Origin: Thermosynechococcus sp. HN-54
Lineage (GTDB): Bacteria > Cyanobacteriota > Cyanobacteriia > Thermosynechococcales > Thermosynechococcaceae
Assembly: GCF_023650955.1 (NCBI RefSeq)
Contig: NZ_CP098039.1
Coordinates: forward strand, 2,356,001 to 2,420,000
Direction: 5' to 3'
Length of the DNA: 64,000 nt
Shown: positions 23,189-34,041 of the stretch, piece after piece
Numbering within the stretch: the stretch's first letter is position 1
Layout: every line of letters begins with the position of its first letter
Made by a program: the position numbers and the translations under genes
Notes under the pieces: generated by a model
Databases searched by the model: none
The model's input: only the letters and a program-made list of their open reading frames with translations
What the model was told of the DNA's origin: nothing

Positions 23189-23199
23189 AGGATAAAGGA

Positions 23200-23619
23200 G
23201 TGCGTTTAGGAGAGAGCAGCCTGACTATTCAACAGATGCAACGGGTGGCCGCAATTACTGACCCTAGCCTTAAACTAGCATGGACCGCAGCCTATGCCGC
23301 CGACGATCGCAAGGGCGTGGATATCTGCCTTTTGGATGTAAGTGGCGTGTCCTACTTAACCGATTACTTTGTGATCATTACGGGACTCTCAAAAACCCAA
23401 GTGCGCGCCATTTACCAAGGAATTGAGGAGGCGGCTCTCGAACATTGCCAACGCCAACCCCAACATATTGAAGGCCAAGCGGAATGTTCGTGGGTGCTGA
23501 TGGACTACGGCGATGTCATTGTCCACGTGCAGTTGCCCAAGGAACGTCAATACTATAACCTTGAGGCCTTTTGGGGGCACGCCCAGCGCATTGCTTTTGA
23601 GTCACTGGTGACCACCTAG
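23200..23619 (+). CDS. rsfS: Ribosomal silencing factor RsfS
   Basis: Binds L14 on the 50S subunit and blocks subunit joining when nutrients are short. The domain covers about residues 22-135, with AADDRKGVDICLLDV, TDYFVIITGLS, GDVIVHVQL and YYNLEAFWG. The start is GTG at 23200, supported by AAGGA at 23189-23193 six bases upstream; ATG at 23236 would also keep the whole domain. The GTPase gene follows after 3 bp. Confidence 0.93.
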   Translation: MRLGESSLTIQQMQRVAAITDPSLKLAWTAAYAADDRKGVDICLLDVSGVSYLTDYFVIITGLSKTQVRAIYQGIEEAALEHCQRQPQHIEGQAECSWVLMDYGDVIVHVQLPKERQYYNLEAFWGHAQRIAFESLVTT

Positions 23620-23622
23620 TCC

Positions 23623-25500
23623 ATGGGACTCTCTGGGTGGCAGTGGATTCTTTTTGTCCTACCCCTAGGGGCGATCGCCACCTTTATCCTCACCGCCGCC
23701 TCAATCCAAATTCATAATTGGGGACTGAGTTGGGTCTGGGCAGTAGTCGTGGTGATTCTGCTGCTGTGGCGGTGGGGAGTTGCCCATTGGCTCAAGGGTC
23801 AGCCGACAGAGATTGACCCCCGTCCCTTTGATCTGCCGAGGAGCAGTGATTCAGAAACGGATCAACGCGCCCTCAAGATTCTCCAACACACCCTTGAGCA
23901 GAGCCGCCAAGACCCACCCCCTTGGGAAAATTGGCCGCTCTTTTGGCAGCGGGCACAAACCCTCGTCAGTGAGATTGCCAAGGTCTATTATCCCAATGCC
24001 CAACGTCCACTGTTGCAAATCTATGTGCCCCAAGCCTATCGCCTGCTGCGGGACACGATTGATGATGTGGATCGCTGGCTCGAAACCCTCAACCCGATTT
24101 TGTCGCGGGTGACCGTGGGGCAGGCAGTGCGCGCCTATGAACTCTCGCGGCAGGTGGCTCCCGTTGCCCGCTGGGGCTTTACCGCTTGGAACTGGGCACA
24201 GTGGCTCCTCAATCCCAGTGTGGCGATCGCCAAAACGTTTACTCAAGAGCAGCAGCAGAAGGCGAATCAAGCCCTGATTGCTAACTTGGGATTGACGCTG
24301 CGGGAGCAGGTGCTCAAGGCCTTGGGACTGCGGGCGATCGCCCTCTATAGCGGTAGCCTCACCCAACTGGAATTGCCCACTCCCACCTCGCACACAGATA
24401 CAGGGACATTACAGGACATTTTAGAGCAGAGTCTGCCCCTTGCCCGTGCCGAAACGGAGCCAGTTAACGTTGTTCTGGTGGGTCGCACTGGCGCAGGCAA
24501 AAGCAGCCTGATCAATAGTTTATTTGCAGCACCCACCACCGCGGTTTCCCCTCTGCCCAACACCAACGACATCCAGCACTACCGTTGGCAAGAGGATTTA
24601 ACGCTCTGGGATACCCCCGGCTACGAGGATATTCGCGGTGCTGATATTCAAGCTCGCCTGCGGGAATTACTGCCGCGCATGGATCTGGTGCTGTTGCTCA
24701 CTCCTGCCCTCGATCCGGCCCTTGCCCCCGACCTTACCGCTCTGGAACTGATTCGCCAACAGGTGAGGGACTTGCCGATTGTGGTTGCGGTGACCCAAGT
24801 GGATCGCCTACGCCCCCTGCGGGAATGGCAGCCCCCCTATGATTGGCAACGGGGCACCCGTCCCAAAGAAGTGAGTATTCGCGAGGCCGTGGCCTATCGT
24901 CAAGAACAGTTGGCGGTCTATACGCCCCATCTTCTGCCCATTGTCAATGCCACGGAAGGACGAGCCGCTTGGGGACTCGATGCCCTGAGTGAAACCCTTG
25001 TGAAGTTCATTGCCCCCGCCAAGCAGATCCGCATGGCTCGCTGGTTGAGCGATCGCCAGACCCGGCTCCAAACTGCTGCCCGGCTCATTGACACCTATTG
25101 CCACCGCATCACCACCAGTCAGGGTATTACCGATTTGCTCAAGCGACCAGTACTCCAGTTTCTTTCGACAATGCTCACGGGGTCTCCCGCCGCCGCATGG
25201 CTCCTCGCTGAACAACTGCCCCTAGAACACCTGCCGGTGATTCTTTGTAAATTGCAACTGGCCTATGAACTCTACACGCTGTTGCAAAATGCCAGCGATC
25301 GCATAGAGGTACCAACGCGCCCCTTTGATCTGAAAACCTTGGCACCCTTGCTGCTACAACGTCGTAGCCCTTTAGATCAAGATACTTGGGCAACGGGACA
25401 CACCCTCGTAGAGTTTTGGACACAGCCTGAGCCACCTCTGACGCTGATGGCGCGCTATGAGGACTATTGGCAGCGGTTTGGTATGGTTCCAGCAAAATAG
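23623..25500 (+). CDS. Membrane-anchored GTPase (DUF697/YcjX-like)
   Basis: 625-residue P-loop GTPase common in cyanobacteria, function unknown. Two N-terminal transmembrane helices (about 8-28 and 33-52) anchor it. A helical region (about 80-260) precedes the G domain: G1 GRTGAGKSS (about 287), G3 DTPGYED (about 329) and G4 TQVDR (about 391). The C-terminal part, about 490-570, has a hydrophobic AAAWLLAEQLPLEHLPV segment. It starts 3 bp after rsfS, so cotranscription is likely. The G motifs look intact. Confidence 0.85.
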   Translation: MGLSGWQWILFVLPLGAIATFILTAASIQIHNWGLSWVWAVVVVILLLWRWGVAHWLKGQPTEIDPRPFDLPRSSDSETDQRALKILQHTLEQSRQDPPPWENWPLFWQRAQTLVSEIAKVYYPNAQRPLLQIYVPQAYRLLRDTIDDVDRWLETLNPILSRVTVGQAVRAYELSRQVAPVARWGFTAWNWAQWLLNPSVAIAKTFTQEQQQKANQALIANLGLTLREQVLKALGLRAIALYSGSLTQLELPTPTSHTDTGTLQDILEQSLPLARAETEPVNVVLVGRTGAGKSSLINSLFAAPTTAVSPLPNTNDIQHYRWQEDLTLWDTPGYEDIRGADIQARLRELLPRMDLVLLLTPALDPALAPDLTALELIRQQVRDLPIVVAVTQVDRLRPLREWQPPYDWQRGTRPKEVSIREAVAYRQEQLAVYTPHLLPIVNATEGRAAWGLDALSETLVKFIAPAKQIRMARWLSDRQTRLQTAARLIDTYCHRITTSQGITDLLKRPVLQFLSTMLTGSPAAAWLLAEQLPLEHLPVILCKLQLAYELYTLLQNASDRIEVPTRPFDLKTLAPLLLQRRSPLDQDTWATGHTLVEFWTQPEPPLTLMARYEDYWQRFGMVPAK

Positions 25501-25545
25501 ACGAAGATAAAGAAAGGATAAAAACAGTTCATTTCCTCACCTGCC

Positions 25546-28359
25546 ATGACCCCCGCCAACATTGAGCCTGAATTCCTGTGGCACGCTCTCAGTGCTGATG
25601 AAGTCATTGACCGCCTTGGTAGCGATCGCCAACAAGGGCTGAGCCTTACCGACGTCCAACGGCGACAGGCAACGTATGGTCGCAATGAACTGATTGACAA
25701 TGGCCGCCGACCCCGCTGGCAAATTTTCATCGATCAGTTTCGCAATGTGATGCTGATCATGCTGCTGGTGGTGGCCTTTGTCTCAGGTACGTTGGACATC
25801 CTTGAGGCAATTGGCGAGAATTCAGTTCCTTTTCCCAAGGACGCCATTGCCATCCTGCTGGTGGTGATTCTGAATGCCATTTTAGGCTACGTTCAAGAAG
25901 CCCGTGCGGAAGAAGCCCTCGCTGCCCTAAAAAGCATGGCGGCGCCCAAGGTGCGCGTCCTGCGCGAGGGGAAAGTCATGGAAATTGATTCCCCGGAACT
26001 GGTGGTTGGCGACATTTTCTTTTTAGAAGCAGGGGTCAAAGTGGCAGCCGATGGTCGCCTTCTAGAAGCGGTCAATCTGCAAATCCGCGAAGCGGCACTC
26101 ACGGGTGAAGCCGAAGCGGCCAGTAAAAATGCCGAGAAAATTTTGCCAAATGATACAGAAGTAGGCGATCGCGTCAATCTGGTGTTTGCGGGGACAGAGG
26201 TCAACCAAGGCCGAGGCGTGGCGGTGGTGACAGCAATCGGCATGGATACGGAACTCGGAAAAATAGCTGTTGCTCTCCAAGGGGTTGAGCAAGAACCCAC
26301 TCCTCTGCAAAAACGGATGACCGAACTGGGAAATCACCTAGTCGCGATTGCCTTAGTGCTTGTGGGCATTGTGGTCATTGCCGGTGGTCTTTATGATCCT
26401 TCCCTGTTGGGGCATCTGATTGAAGTTGCTCTCAGTATGGCCGTAGCAGTGGTGCCCGAAGGCTTGCCCGCCGTGATTACCGTCACCCTTGCATTGGGAA
26501 CGCAACGGATGGTGAAACGCCATGCCCTGATTCGTCGGCTGCCGGCAGTGGAGACCCTTGGGAGTGTTACGACCATTTGCTCGGATAAAACAGGTACCCT
26601 CACCCAAAACAAAATGGTGGTGCAGGCAGTGGCTACCACCTCCTATCAGGCCAAGGTGAGCGGCACTGGCTATGAACCGAGGGGGGAATTTTACGACGCG
26701 AATACCAATGACCCCTCAGCCCTGTACGAACGGCAACTGCTCCTTTTGGCAGGCGCGCTGTGCAATGATGCCCTTCTCAAACAACACGCAGCAGAGTGGG
26801 TGATTCTGGGGGATCCAACAGAAGGCTCCCTCTTGCCCTTGGCCGCTAAAGGCGGGATTGACCTCAAAGCATTGCAGGAAAAGGCTGAGCGGGTGGCGGA
26901 GTTTCCCTTTGATGCCGATCGCAAGCGGATGAGTACGTTCTACCGCAGCGAGTCCATTCCTGACATTCCACTACGGGAACCCTACTGGATGGTGACCAAG
27001 GGATCACCGGAACTGACCTTGGAATGCTGTCAATGGCGCCAAGTGGGGCAGGAGATTCAACCCCTGACGCTGGAGGATCGCCAAGCGATTCTGGCTGCAA
27101 ACGATCGCTTTGCCGCTCAGGGTCTGCGGGTCTTGGGCATTGCCCATCGCTACTGGTCAGAGCTGCCACCAGCCGAGAGTGTGGATACTAGTGAGCGGGA
27201 GTTAATCTGGTTGGGGCTAGTGGGCATTCTTGATCCACCCCGCCCGGAGGTGCTGGAGGCCGTCGCCACTTGTCGCACTGCGGGGATTCGCCCGATTATG
27301 ATTACGGGAGATCATCAACTGACTGCACAGGCGATCGCCAGTCAAATTGGCATTTGTCAGTGGGGCGATCGCGCCCTTACAGGTCAAGACATCGAAAAAC
27401 TAAGCCGCGAAGAATTGGATGCAGCGACGCTAACCGTGAATGTCTATGCACGGGTGTCCCCAGAGCACAAACTGCGGATTGTGAAATCCTTGCAACGCCA
27501 CGGTGAAATTGTGGCCATGACCGGTGATGGCGTCAATGATGCCCCGGCCCTCAAACAAGCAGATATTGGCGTGGCCATGGGAATCACAGGCACCGATGTC
27601 ACCAAAGAAGCCAGCGATATGGTGCTTTTGGATGATAACTTTGCCACCATCGTTGCTGCCACCGAGGAAGGGCGCGTCATTTATAGCAACATTCGTCGCT
27701 TTATTAAATACATTCTTGGCTCCAATATCGGTGAAGTGATTACGATCGCCTGTTCACCCTTGCTGGGACTAGGAGGCGTGCCCCTGACTCCGCTACAAAT
27801 CCTGTGGATGAACCTAGTCACTGACGGCTTACCAGCCCTAGCACTTGCTGTGGAACCCGGCGACCCAGATGTGATGAAGCGCCCGCCGATTCAACCCAAT
27901 GAAAGCATTTTTGGCCGCGGCCTCGGTTCCTATATGATCCGTGTGGGCTTGATCTTGGCCATGACTGGCATTGCCCTGATGGTATGGGCCTATGGCTACA
28001 CCGCCGAGCACTTAGAGGAGGGTCTCGATCCGCGCCGTTGGACAACGATGGTCTTTACAACCCTCTGCTTAGCGCAAATGGGTCATGCCCTTGCCGCCCG
28101 CTCCAGTAGTCGGCTGACCATTGAAATGAATCTCAGCTCCAACCTCTATGTTTGGGGATCGGTCATCCTAACAACAATCTTGCAACTGCTTCTAATTTAT
28201 GCGGCACCCCTGCGGCGGTTCTTTGGCACCTATTTGCTTTCTAGTACTGAGCTAGCGGTGTGCATCGGCTTTAGCACGCTGGTATTTGTGTGGGTGGAGT
28301 TAGAGAAACTGGTGTTGCGGCTATTCAACAAAGGCCAAGAACTGAAGTTATTGGAGTAA
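25546..28359 (+). CDS. Cation-transporting P-type ATPase, Ca2+ (PacL/SERCA-like)
   Basis: 937-residue P2A-type pump. The actuator motif TGEAE is at 186-190, the PEGLP of M4 at 304-308, and the phosphorylated Asp347 is in [28 protein letters not shown] is the hinge motif. Residues equivalent to both Ca2+ sites of SERCA can be seen: SNIGEV in M5 and [10 protein letters not shown] in M6. That favours Ca2+ export from the cytoplasm as in cyanobacterial PacL, with Mn2+ as an alternative. Ten transmembrane helices are expected. Confidence 0.92.
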   Translation: MTPANIEPEFLWHALSADEVIDRLGSDRQQGLSLTDVQRRQATYGRNELIDNGRRPRWQIFIDQFRNVMLIMLLVVAFVSGTLDILEAIGENSVPFPKDAIAILLVVILNAILGYVQEARAEEALAALKSMAAPKVRVLREGKVMEIDSPELVVGDIFFLEAGVKVAADGRLLEAVNLQIREAALTGEAEAASKNAEKILPNDTEVGDRVNLVFAGTEVNQGRGVAVVTAIGMDTELGKIAVALQGVEQEPTPLQKRMTELGNHLVAIALVLVGIVVIAGGLYDPSLLGHLIEVALSMAVAVVPEGLPAVITVTLALGTQRMVKRHALIRRLPAVETLGSVTTICSDKTGTLTQNKMVVQAVATTSYQAKVSGTGYEPRGEFYDANTNDPSALYERQLLLLAGALCNDALLKQHAAEWVILGDPTEGSLLPLAAKGGIDLKALQEKAERVAEFPFDADRKRMSTFYRSESIPDIPLREPYWMVTKGSPELTLECCQWRQVGQEIQPLTLEDRQAILAANDRFAAQGLRVLGIAHRYWSELPPAESVDTSERELIWLGLVGILDPPRPEVLEAVATCRTAGIRPIMITGDHQLTAQAIASQIGICQWGDRALTGQDIEKLSREELDAATLTVNVYARVSPEHKLRIVKSLQRHGEIVAMTGDGVNDAPALKQADIGVAMGITGTDVTKEASDMVLLDDNFATIVAATEEGRVIYSNIRRFIKYILGSNIGEVITIACSPLLGLGGVPLTPLQILWMNLVTDGLPALALAVEPGDPDVMKRPPIQPNESIFGRGLGSYMIRVGLILAMTGIALMVWAYGYTAEHLEEGLDPRRWTTMVFTTLCLAQMGHALAARSSSRLTIEMNLSSNLYVWGSVILTTILQLLLIYAAPLRRFFGTYLLSSTELAVCIGFSTLVFVWVELEKLVLRLFNKGQELKLLE

Positions 28360-28399
28360 TTTTCTTTTTTCTTGAAGCGACTGAGGTACGGTTGGTTCC

Positions 28400-29074
28400 A
28401 TGCGTATCTTATTCGTGGAAGATGATCCAGAGCAATTAGAGCCACTGAGTGTTGCCCTTTCTCACGTGGGGCATCTGGTGGATGCGGTTCAGGAGGGAGA
28501 AACAGCCCAATGGCTGATGCAGGAAAAAACCTATGACCTGCTGATCTTGGACTGGATGTTACCGCAAGTCAGTGGCCTCGAACTCTGTACCCAGTACCGC
28601 CAACTGGGAAAGAGCACGCCAATTTTGCTGCTCACCGCCAAGGATACCACTGCCGACAAAGTAATGGGGCTAGATGCCGGTGCCGATGATTATTTGATCA
28701 AGCCAGTCGATGTGATGGAACTGTTGGCACGGGTGCGTGCCCTTGGCCGGCGATCGCCCCAATGGCTAGGCGATCAATTACATCTGCAAAATTTAGTCTT
28801 AGATTTGCCCTCAATGACACTCCAACGGGGCGATCGCGCGATCGTGCTCTCCACACGGGAATACCAGTTTTTGGAGTTTTTTCTGCGCCATCCGGGGCAA
28901 GTGATTAGTCGCGAACAACTGGAACTGAACCTTTGGGAGTGGGACAACCAACCAGAAAGTAACGCCGTCAGTACCCAAATTCGCCGCTTGCGCCTGCGCC
29001 TAGGGGAGCTGGGGTGTGCTGACTGGCTAGAGACCATCTACGGCATGGGCTACCGCCTACAAGCCAGTTCCTAA
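28400..29074 (+). CDS. OmpR-family response regulator
   Basis: 224-residue DNA-binding response regulator. Receiver domain with acidic pair EDD (7-9), phosphoacceptor Asp51 in LLILDWMLP, the switch Thr in LLTAKD and Lys in LIKPVD. The C-terminal winged helix (about 125-222) includes LSTREYQFLEFFLRHPGQ and STQIRRLRLRLGE. The kinase gene begins 4 bp downstream, so they form a cognate pair. The target may be the secreted-protein gene beyond the kinase (see the direct repeat at 30483-30506). Confidence 0.95.
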   Translation: MRILFVEDDPEQLEPLSVALSHVGHLVDAVQEGETAQWLMQEKTYDLLILDWMLPQVSGLELCTQYRQLGKSTPILLLTAKDTTADKVMGLDAGADDYLIKPVDVMELLARVRALGRRSPQWLGDQLHLQNLVLDLPSMTLQRGDRAIVLSTREYQFLEFFLRHPGQVISREQLELNLWEWDNQPESNAVSTQIRRLRLRLGELGCADWLETIYGMGYRLQASS

Positions 29075-29078
29075 AGCG

Positions 29079-30473
29079 ATGCTGAAGGGATTATGTCTAA
29101 AGGTTCAAGCATGGCAGCGACTGCCCCCCACCCAGCGGGGCATTGTCATCATTGCCCTACCTGTGTGCTGTCTCTTGAGTACTGTGGGGGTGTTGATTTG
29201 GCTCAGTGCTAGCATTGCGGACTACGAAGGCTGGGTGCGCCATACGCAACGGGTGCAGCTTGAGGGACGGGAGCTATTGAATCACCTCATTGATGCTGAA
29301 ACAGGTGTGCGCGGCTATCATCTCACGCAACAGGTGGGCTTTCTTGAGCCTTACTACACTGCCGCCGCCCAATTGCCCTTAACCCTTGAGAATTTAGAGG
29401 TACTGATCAGCGATAACCCACACCAGTTAGATCACTTTCGGCACCTCAAATCCTTAGTAGAAGAGACCTTTCACTTGTTAGCACAGCAACTGGAGGACGC
29501 CCCCAACCTTTCTCTGGCAGAGACGGAGCAACGACTCTACTTTTATCGGCAATTGGAGCAAGCAAAACAGGCAATGGATCGTTCCCGTGCTGCCATTAAC
29601 GCCTTCATGAGCGAAGAAGATCGCCTTTTGGCCGATCGCCAACAACATTTAGAGGCGCTGCGGCAGATCAATACCGTTGTGCTCCTATTGGCCGTGGTGG
29701 TGGGGTTGGGCAGTAGTGGCTTAGCGATTCATTGGTTTCGCCAACTCTATCAGGAAGTGGATCTGCGAGGACAGCGTCTTGAGGCCGCCTGCGATCGCTT
29801 GGCTCGATTTACCGCCAATGCTTCCCACGAACTGCGAGCACCCATTGCAGCGATTCTCAGCCATGCCCAAGTGGGACTCCTGCTGGCTCGACAAGCCCCT
29901 GAGCAATCCTTACCCCGGCTAGAAAAAGTGGCCGCACTGGCGAGGGCCATGGGACAACTGGTGAATGATTTGCTCTTTCTGGCTCGCTATGAGGGGGTGT
30001 CTCCCCCAGACTTTGCCACATCCTTTGATTTAGTGCCCTTTCTCGAGCAAGTCGCCCAAGAATGGCAGGAAACAAGCACAGCCAGTCATCCCTTTCATCT
30101 CGAAGTGCCATCGGTTCCTCTACTCATTCAGGGCGATCGCGAGATGCTCAAGCAAGTAGTGCTCAATTTGCTCACCAATGCCGATCGCTATACGCCCAAG
30201 GGAGGCACGATTACTCTTCAGTTAGAATCGCAGGGAAGCTCAGCAGTGATTCACGTCAGCGATACAGGCATGGGAATTAGTGAGGCGGCTCTGCCCCATA
30301 TTTTTGATTATTTCTATCGTGACGAGCGGGTGCGGCAACAGGGCATTAGCGGTTCAGGGCTAGGACTAGCGATTGTGCGCCAAATCGTCCATCTCCACCG
30401 GGGCAGCATCACAGTTCACAGCCAAGAGAATCAAGGTTCTACCTTTACCGTCAGATTGCCCCTTGCTCCTTAG
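29079..30473 (+). CDS. CHASE3-domain sensor histidine kinase
   Basis: 464-residue membrane kinase. The first transmembrane helix (about 22-44) is followed by a periplasmic CHASE3 domain (about 47-190; DAETGVRGYHLTQQ is diagnostic), a second helix (about 197-217), HisKA with phosphoacceptor His250 in NASHELRAPIAAIL, and HATPase_c with LNLLTNADRYTPKGG, DTGMGI and GSGLGLAIV. There is no HAMP domain, so the signal passes directly by the helix. Partner of the response regulator 4 bp upstream. Confidence 0.93.
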   Translation: MLKGLCLKVQAWQRLPPTQRGIVIIALPVCCLLSTVGVLIWLSASIADYEGWVRHTQRVQLEGRELLNHLIDAETGVRGYHLTQQVGFLEPYYTAAAQLPLTLENLEVLISDNPHQLDHFRHLKSLVEETFHLLAQQLEDAPNLSLAETEQRLYFYRQLEQAKQAMDRSRAAINAFMSEEDRLLADRQQHLEALRQINTVVLLLAVVVGLGSSGLAIHWFRQLYQEVDLRGQRLEAACDRLARFTANASHELRAPIAAILSHAQVGLLLARQAPEQSLPRLEKVAALARAMGQLVNDLLFLARYEGVSPPDFATSFDLVPFLEQVAQEWQETSTASHPFHLEVPSVPLLIQGDREMLKQVVLNLLTNADRYTPKGGTITLQLESQGSSAVIHVSDTGMGISEAALPHIFDYFYRDERVRQQGISGSGLGLAIVRQIVHLHRGSITVHSQENQGSTFTVRLPLAP

Positions 30474-30482
30474 GATCGGCTG

Positions 30483-30506
30483 TCACTTTTACGTCACTTT
30501 CACTTG
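30483..30506 (+). promoter_or_regulatory. Direct repeat, candidate OmpR-type regulator site
   Basis: TCACTTT occurs at 30483-30489 and 30494-30500, exactly 11 bp apart, with a third partial copy TCACTTG at 30500-30506. Tandem heptamers at one helical turn are typical of OmpR/PhoB-type regulators. The site lies 10 bp after the kinase stop and about 80 bp before the secreted-protein start. Confidence 0.4.
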
Positions 30507-30586
30507 ATATTCTCAACCTATATCTGGCACAGACCACTGCTCCAAGCGCCAGATCTGCTTACTCAAGTTGAATTGGAGGATAGGAT

Positions 30587-31198
30587 ATGACTCTACGATG
30601 GCAACCTCTTTTGGCAACCACTGTTGCAGCGATTCTCCTACCGCTGGCGATCGTGCCAGCGGCAATGGCCCGTCCCGGCTCTCCTTCACCTAGCTCTGTG
30701 GAACAGGAGGCGCGGAGTACGTTTCGAGACCTCGCCAAGGCGCAATATGAGGGGATGCGGGCAAAGTCCATGAGTGGGGTAGATGCCAGTCTCTTGAGCT
30801 TGGGCGATCGCCTACTGGCCTCAGCCCAGCAACTTCAGCAAAGCGGCAACTATTTCCAAGCGAAGGAAACTGCCAAAGCCGCCACCCGTATTTATGAAGC
30901 CGCTCGCAACCTCGGTGAGGCTCGCATGGGTCAAGCGGATCTCTCCCGCAGTTACTTTGATGCGCCTTTTGAAGTGAGTCGTGAGTTGACCCGCACTGAA
31001 GCAGAAATGGCCTACTTTCGTGGGGGCAACCCCACCGTGCGCGATCTGTTTAGCCGTGCTCAGCAGTTAGCCCAACCTGCCAGCTTGACAGCACCGGCAC
31101 CCACCACCGCCAATGTTGCCAACTTAGCCACCAATCGAGCGGCAGTACAACTCTTGAAGGCGAGTCGCCACCTGATGCGAGCGGAGCGCGGCTTCTAA
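30587..31198 (+). CDS. Exported protein of unknown function
   Basis: 203-residue protein with a clear signal peptide: basic MTLRWQ, hydrophobic core [18 protein letters not shown], and probable cleavage after AMA near residue 27. The mature part is largely helical and Ala/Gln-rich ([19 protein letters not shown]), so it may be a coiled-coil or tetratricopeptide-like periplasmic protein. The position after a two-component pair and the 11-bp direct repeat upstream suggest regulation by that pair. The stop overlaps the convergent thrC stop by 4 bp. Confidence 0.75.
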   Translation: MTLRWQPLLATTVAAILLPLAIVPAAMARPGSPSPSSVEQEARSTFRDLAKAQYEGMRAKSMSGVDASLLSLGDRLLASAQQLQQSGNYFQAKETAKAATRIYEAARNLGEARMGQADLSRSYFDAPFEVSRELTRTEAEMAYFRGGNPTVRDLFSRAQQLAQPASLTAPAPTTANVANLATNRAAVQLLKASRHLMRAERGF

Positions 31199-32283
31199 AA
31201 GCCCATTACCTTGGCCACAGTTTGCTCAGTGGGTTCGATGTGGCGGTGGAAGCGATCGCTCTCCTGCTTGAGCGCCGTTTCTGGATCCTTGAGACCATTG
31301 CCCGTCAGCACACAAACCACCGTGGCACCACTGGGCACCTGATCGGCCAATCTCAAGAGGCCCGCCACAGAAGCCGCACTAGCCGGTTCGCAGAAGATAC
31401 CTTCCTCAGAGGCCAGCAGACAGTAGGCGTTGAGAATTTCCTCATCGGTAACGGCATTAAAGGCACCTTGGCTGGCTTCTTTGACGGCGATCGCCCGTTG
31501 CCAGTTGGCAGGATTGCCAATACGAATGGCCGTCGCAATCGTTTCCGGATGCGTGACAACCTCACCCTTGACAAGGGGAGCAGAACCCGCTGCTTGAAAG
31601 CCCATCATGCGTGGTAGGCGATCGCAACGATTTTGCTCACGATACTGGCAAAAGCCCATCCAATAGGCAGTAATGTTTCCCGCATTACCCATGGGGATAC
31701 ACAGCCAATCGGGGGCATTACCCAAGCTATCCACCACCTCAAAGGCGGCTGTTTTCTGTCCTTCCAACCGATAGGGATTGACGGAATTGACCAGCGTCAC
31801 GGGGTAGGTTTCCGCCATTAGGCGCACAATCTCTAGGGCTTTATCAAAGTTGCCCTCAATGGCAATGACTTCGGCGCCGTAGAGGAGGGCTTGGGCGAGT
31901 TTCCCTTGGGCAACATAACCTTCGGGCACCAAGACATAGGCGCGCAGTCCAGCTCGTCGGGCATAGGCGGCAGCAGCGGCTGAGGTATTGCCTGTGCTGG
32001 CACAGATCACGGCTTCGGCTCCCGCTTCCTTCGCCTTGGAAATGGCCATCGTCATGCCGCGATCTTTGAAGCTCCCCGTCGGGTTGAGGCCATCGTACTT
32101 GACATAAACCGAGACATTGCGGCCAATCCGTGCAGCAATTTGAGGCACGGGAATCAGTGGTGTATTGCCTTCATAGAGCGTGACCACCGGAGTGCGATCG
32201 CTCACGGGCAAAAAGTCGCCGTAGGCGTGAATCAGGCCATGCCAAGCAGGACGGATGGGGGGAGCAGAGAGTGTTACAGGCAC
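31195..32283 (-). CDS. thrC: Threonine synthase
   Basis: PLP enzyme that turns O-phosphohomoserine into threonine. 362 residues from GTG at 32283 ([16 protein letters not shown]). The PLP lysine is in [14 protein letters not shown], the phosphate loop is close to [14 protein letters not shown], and [15 protein letters not shown] is near the C-terminus. An in-frame ATG at 32373 would add a non-conserved hydrophobic stretch and overlap the divergent neighbour's leader, so it is rejected. Confidence 0.95.
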   Translation of the reverse strand: MPVTLSAPPIRPAWHGLIHAYGDFLPVSDRTPVVTLYEGNTPLIPVPQIAARIGRNVSVYVKYDGLNPTGSFKDRGMTMAISKAKEAGAEAVICASTGNTSAAAAAYARRAGLRAYVLVPEGYVAQGKLAQALLYGAEVIAIEGNFDKALEIVRLMAETYPVTLVNSVNPYRLEGQKTAAFEVVDSLGNAPDWLCIPMGNAGNITAYWMGFCQYREQNRCDRLPRMMGFQAAGSAPLVKGEVVTHPETIATAIRIGNPANWQRAIAVKEASQGAFNAVTDEEILNAYCLLASEEGIFCEPASAASVAGLLRLADQVPSGATVVCVLTGNGLKDPETALKQESDRFHRHIEPTEQTVAKVMGF

Positions 32284-32406
32284 AGGTACGCAGTCAAGAA
32301 ATATGAATAAATTTGAGGCTGAGGATAGAGTGCAGCCACACAGTACGATAATTTTAGCGATCAGGGGTTGCACTTGCCAATTGCCGCCCTAGGAGAGAGC
32401 TACACA

Positions 32407-33021
32407 ATGCGCTTAATTTTGATCCGCCACGGTGAGGCTGTGGGTAATGCCTCAGGTGTCATGTTAGGACGGCAAGATGTGCCCCTCACAGAACGGGGAC
32501 GGCAACAAGCCCTTGCCCTGCGAGAAAAACTCCCGCCGCCGAATGCCATTTACACAAGTCCACTGCAACGCTGCCACGATACGGCTACGCTCATCAATCC
32601 CTGTCCCGACTTAAAGATTCAAGAGCTAGCGGAGTTGATTGAAATTGATCAGGGGATTTTCACAGGACTGACATGGGCGCAGGCACAGGCGCAACATCCC
32701 GAGCTTTGTGAAGAGCTAGAAGAAAGTGACTACCTGATTCCAGTCCCCGAAGCAGAGTCAATGGCCATGGCTTGGCAGCGGGCAAAACAGGCTTGGAAAC
32801 AACTCCGACGCCACAGCGATGAGGACTGCGTTTGGTGTATTAGTCATGGCGGCTTTTTGCAGTGCCTGATTAGCGTTGTTCTGGGGAGCGATCGCCTGTG
32901 GGGGATGGAAATTCCGCCGGCTGCTTGGTTTGACTTCTCAGTACGAGTGGATTTGGATGGCCGCTTTGAAGCAGAAAATATCCGCTGGTGGCGCATCAAT
33001 GTCTTCAATCAGAACCTCTAG
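32407..33021 (+). CDS. Histidine phosphatase (phosphoglycerate mutase-like)
   Basis: 204-residue member of the histidine phosphatase superfamily. The phosphohistidine motif LIRHGEAVGN is at the N-terminus, the second catalytic His is in CISHGGFLQCL near residue 150, and the acid residue region is ELIEIDQGIFTGLTW. Probable small-molecule phosphatase of the GpmB/CobC type; the substrate cannot be told. Start MRLILIRHGE at 32407 rather than ATG 32368, because it puts the motif at the usual distance. Divergent from thrC. Confidence 0.9.
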   Translation: MRLILIRHGEAVGNASGVMLGRQDVPLTERGRQQALALREKLPPPNAIYTSPLQRCHDTATLINPCPDLKIQELAELIEIDQGIFTGLTWAQAQAQHPELCEELEESDYLIPVPEAESMAMAWQRAKQAWKQLRRHSDEDCVWCISHGGFLQCLISVVLGSDRLWGMEIPPAAWFDFSVRVDLDGRFEAENIRWWRINVFNQNL

Positions 33022-33139
33022 GCTGAAAACGCCACTGTCCGTTTGCAAACCAACCCGACCTTTGGGAGGGAAGTCATCGTGGTCACCGCGATCGCTCAGG
33101 CAATCATCAGCTTCCGAGATTTATCCTTCTTTAGTCACT

Positions 33140-34040
33140 TTAGGCAAATGAAAAGATACGTTGCTGGTTCCATTGATGCAAAAGTGGACAAATAAAGGCA
33201 TTCATCTGATGAATGAGTTGGGCAAAGCCAAACTGTAACGATGGAATCGGAAAGACCCCTAACCAGCGCTTCAGCCCATTGAAGCAAATCAGGGGTTGGA
33301 TAATCAGTCGCAGGTTGTTTAATAAGTTCTTCCACCTCCGTTGGTTATTCCACCTAAGATGCTGCGCAAACTGCTGCTGGGTGAGCGGACACGACTCGTT
33401 GAAATTGCTCAGCAAATAAACTGGCCATCAGAAACGCCCTCATGACTAACTCCCACCATTGCTCGATTTGCCCATAACGGGTCATGCGAAAGTCCGCCAA
33501 GGCATCTTTGGCTTACTTGAGGCCATACTCAATCCATGTTCTAAAGCCATAAGGGTTGCCACGCTCTGGCAGTTTGACCGCAGGAGCACACACCTTCACA
33601 AAGACGGTGGTGAGTAACCAGTACTGTTGGCCACGGCGCTGGCCATAAATGACTTCTGCCCTGTAACGCACTTCGGTGGTGCCATTGCTAAAAGTGTGCT
33701 GAAACGGTTGCCACGGGGTTTGGGACACTGGTTGGTTTTGAGGTAGCCACAGGCCATGGTTACTGCGGATAGCCAAGATGTAGGGCAGGTGTAACGCCTC
33801 CAAGACCGACACAAAGTTCCCTTGACTTTCGCCATATAAGCTATCAGCGAGCACCAATCCAAAAACAAAGCCTAGCTCTTGGAGTTCACGAATCATCCTT
33901 GCCCGCTTTCATCCGTTCTCTCGGTTTATACACCTCAAAGCTTCAGGGAAGAATCATCCCCGCAACTCATCCATAGGCTGTGACTGCCACGATCCCATTT
34001 TCTTTTGTGCCCACATTGCCGATGTACTGACGCTTAACGT
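33140..34040 (-). mobile_element. Decayed IS701-family transposase
   Basis: Minus-strand remnant of a DDE transposase of the IS701 type. From its N-terminal side: KRQYIGNVGTKENGIVAV (near 33980-34035), SFEVYKPRERMKAG interrupted by stops, then an internal deletion, then IRELQELGFVFGLVLADSLY in an open frame at 33513-33896. A TAA follows EYGLK, the same frame continues DALADFRMTRYGQIEQWW, and a frameshift leads to the C-terminal part (33140-33415, CPLTQQQFAQHLRWNN). The first third and both ends are missing. It cannot move by itself. Confidence 0.8.
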
Positions 34041-34041
34041 A

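Noticed and set aside
32284-32373. Longer thrC start
   Set aside because: Adds 30 non-conserved residues and overlaps the divergent phosphatase leader.
32876-33151. 91-codon plus-strand frame at the end of the phosphatase gene
   Set aside because: Out-of-frame shadow of the phosphatase that runs into the IS scar.
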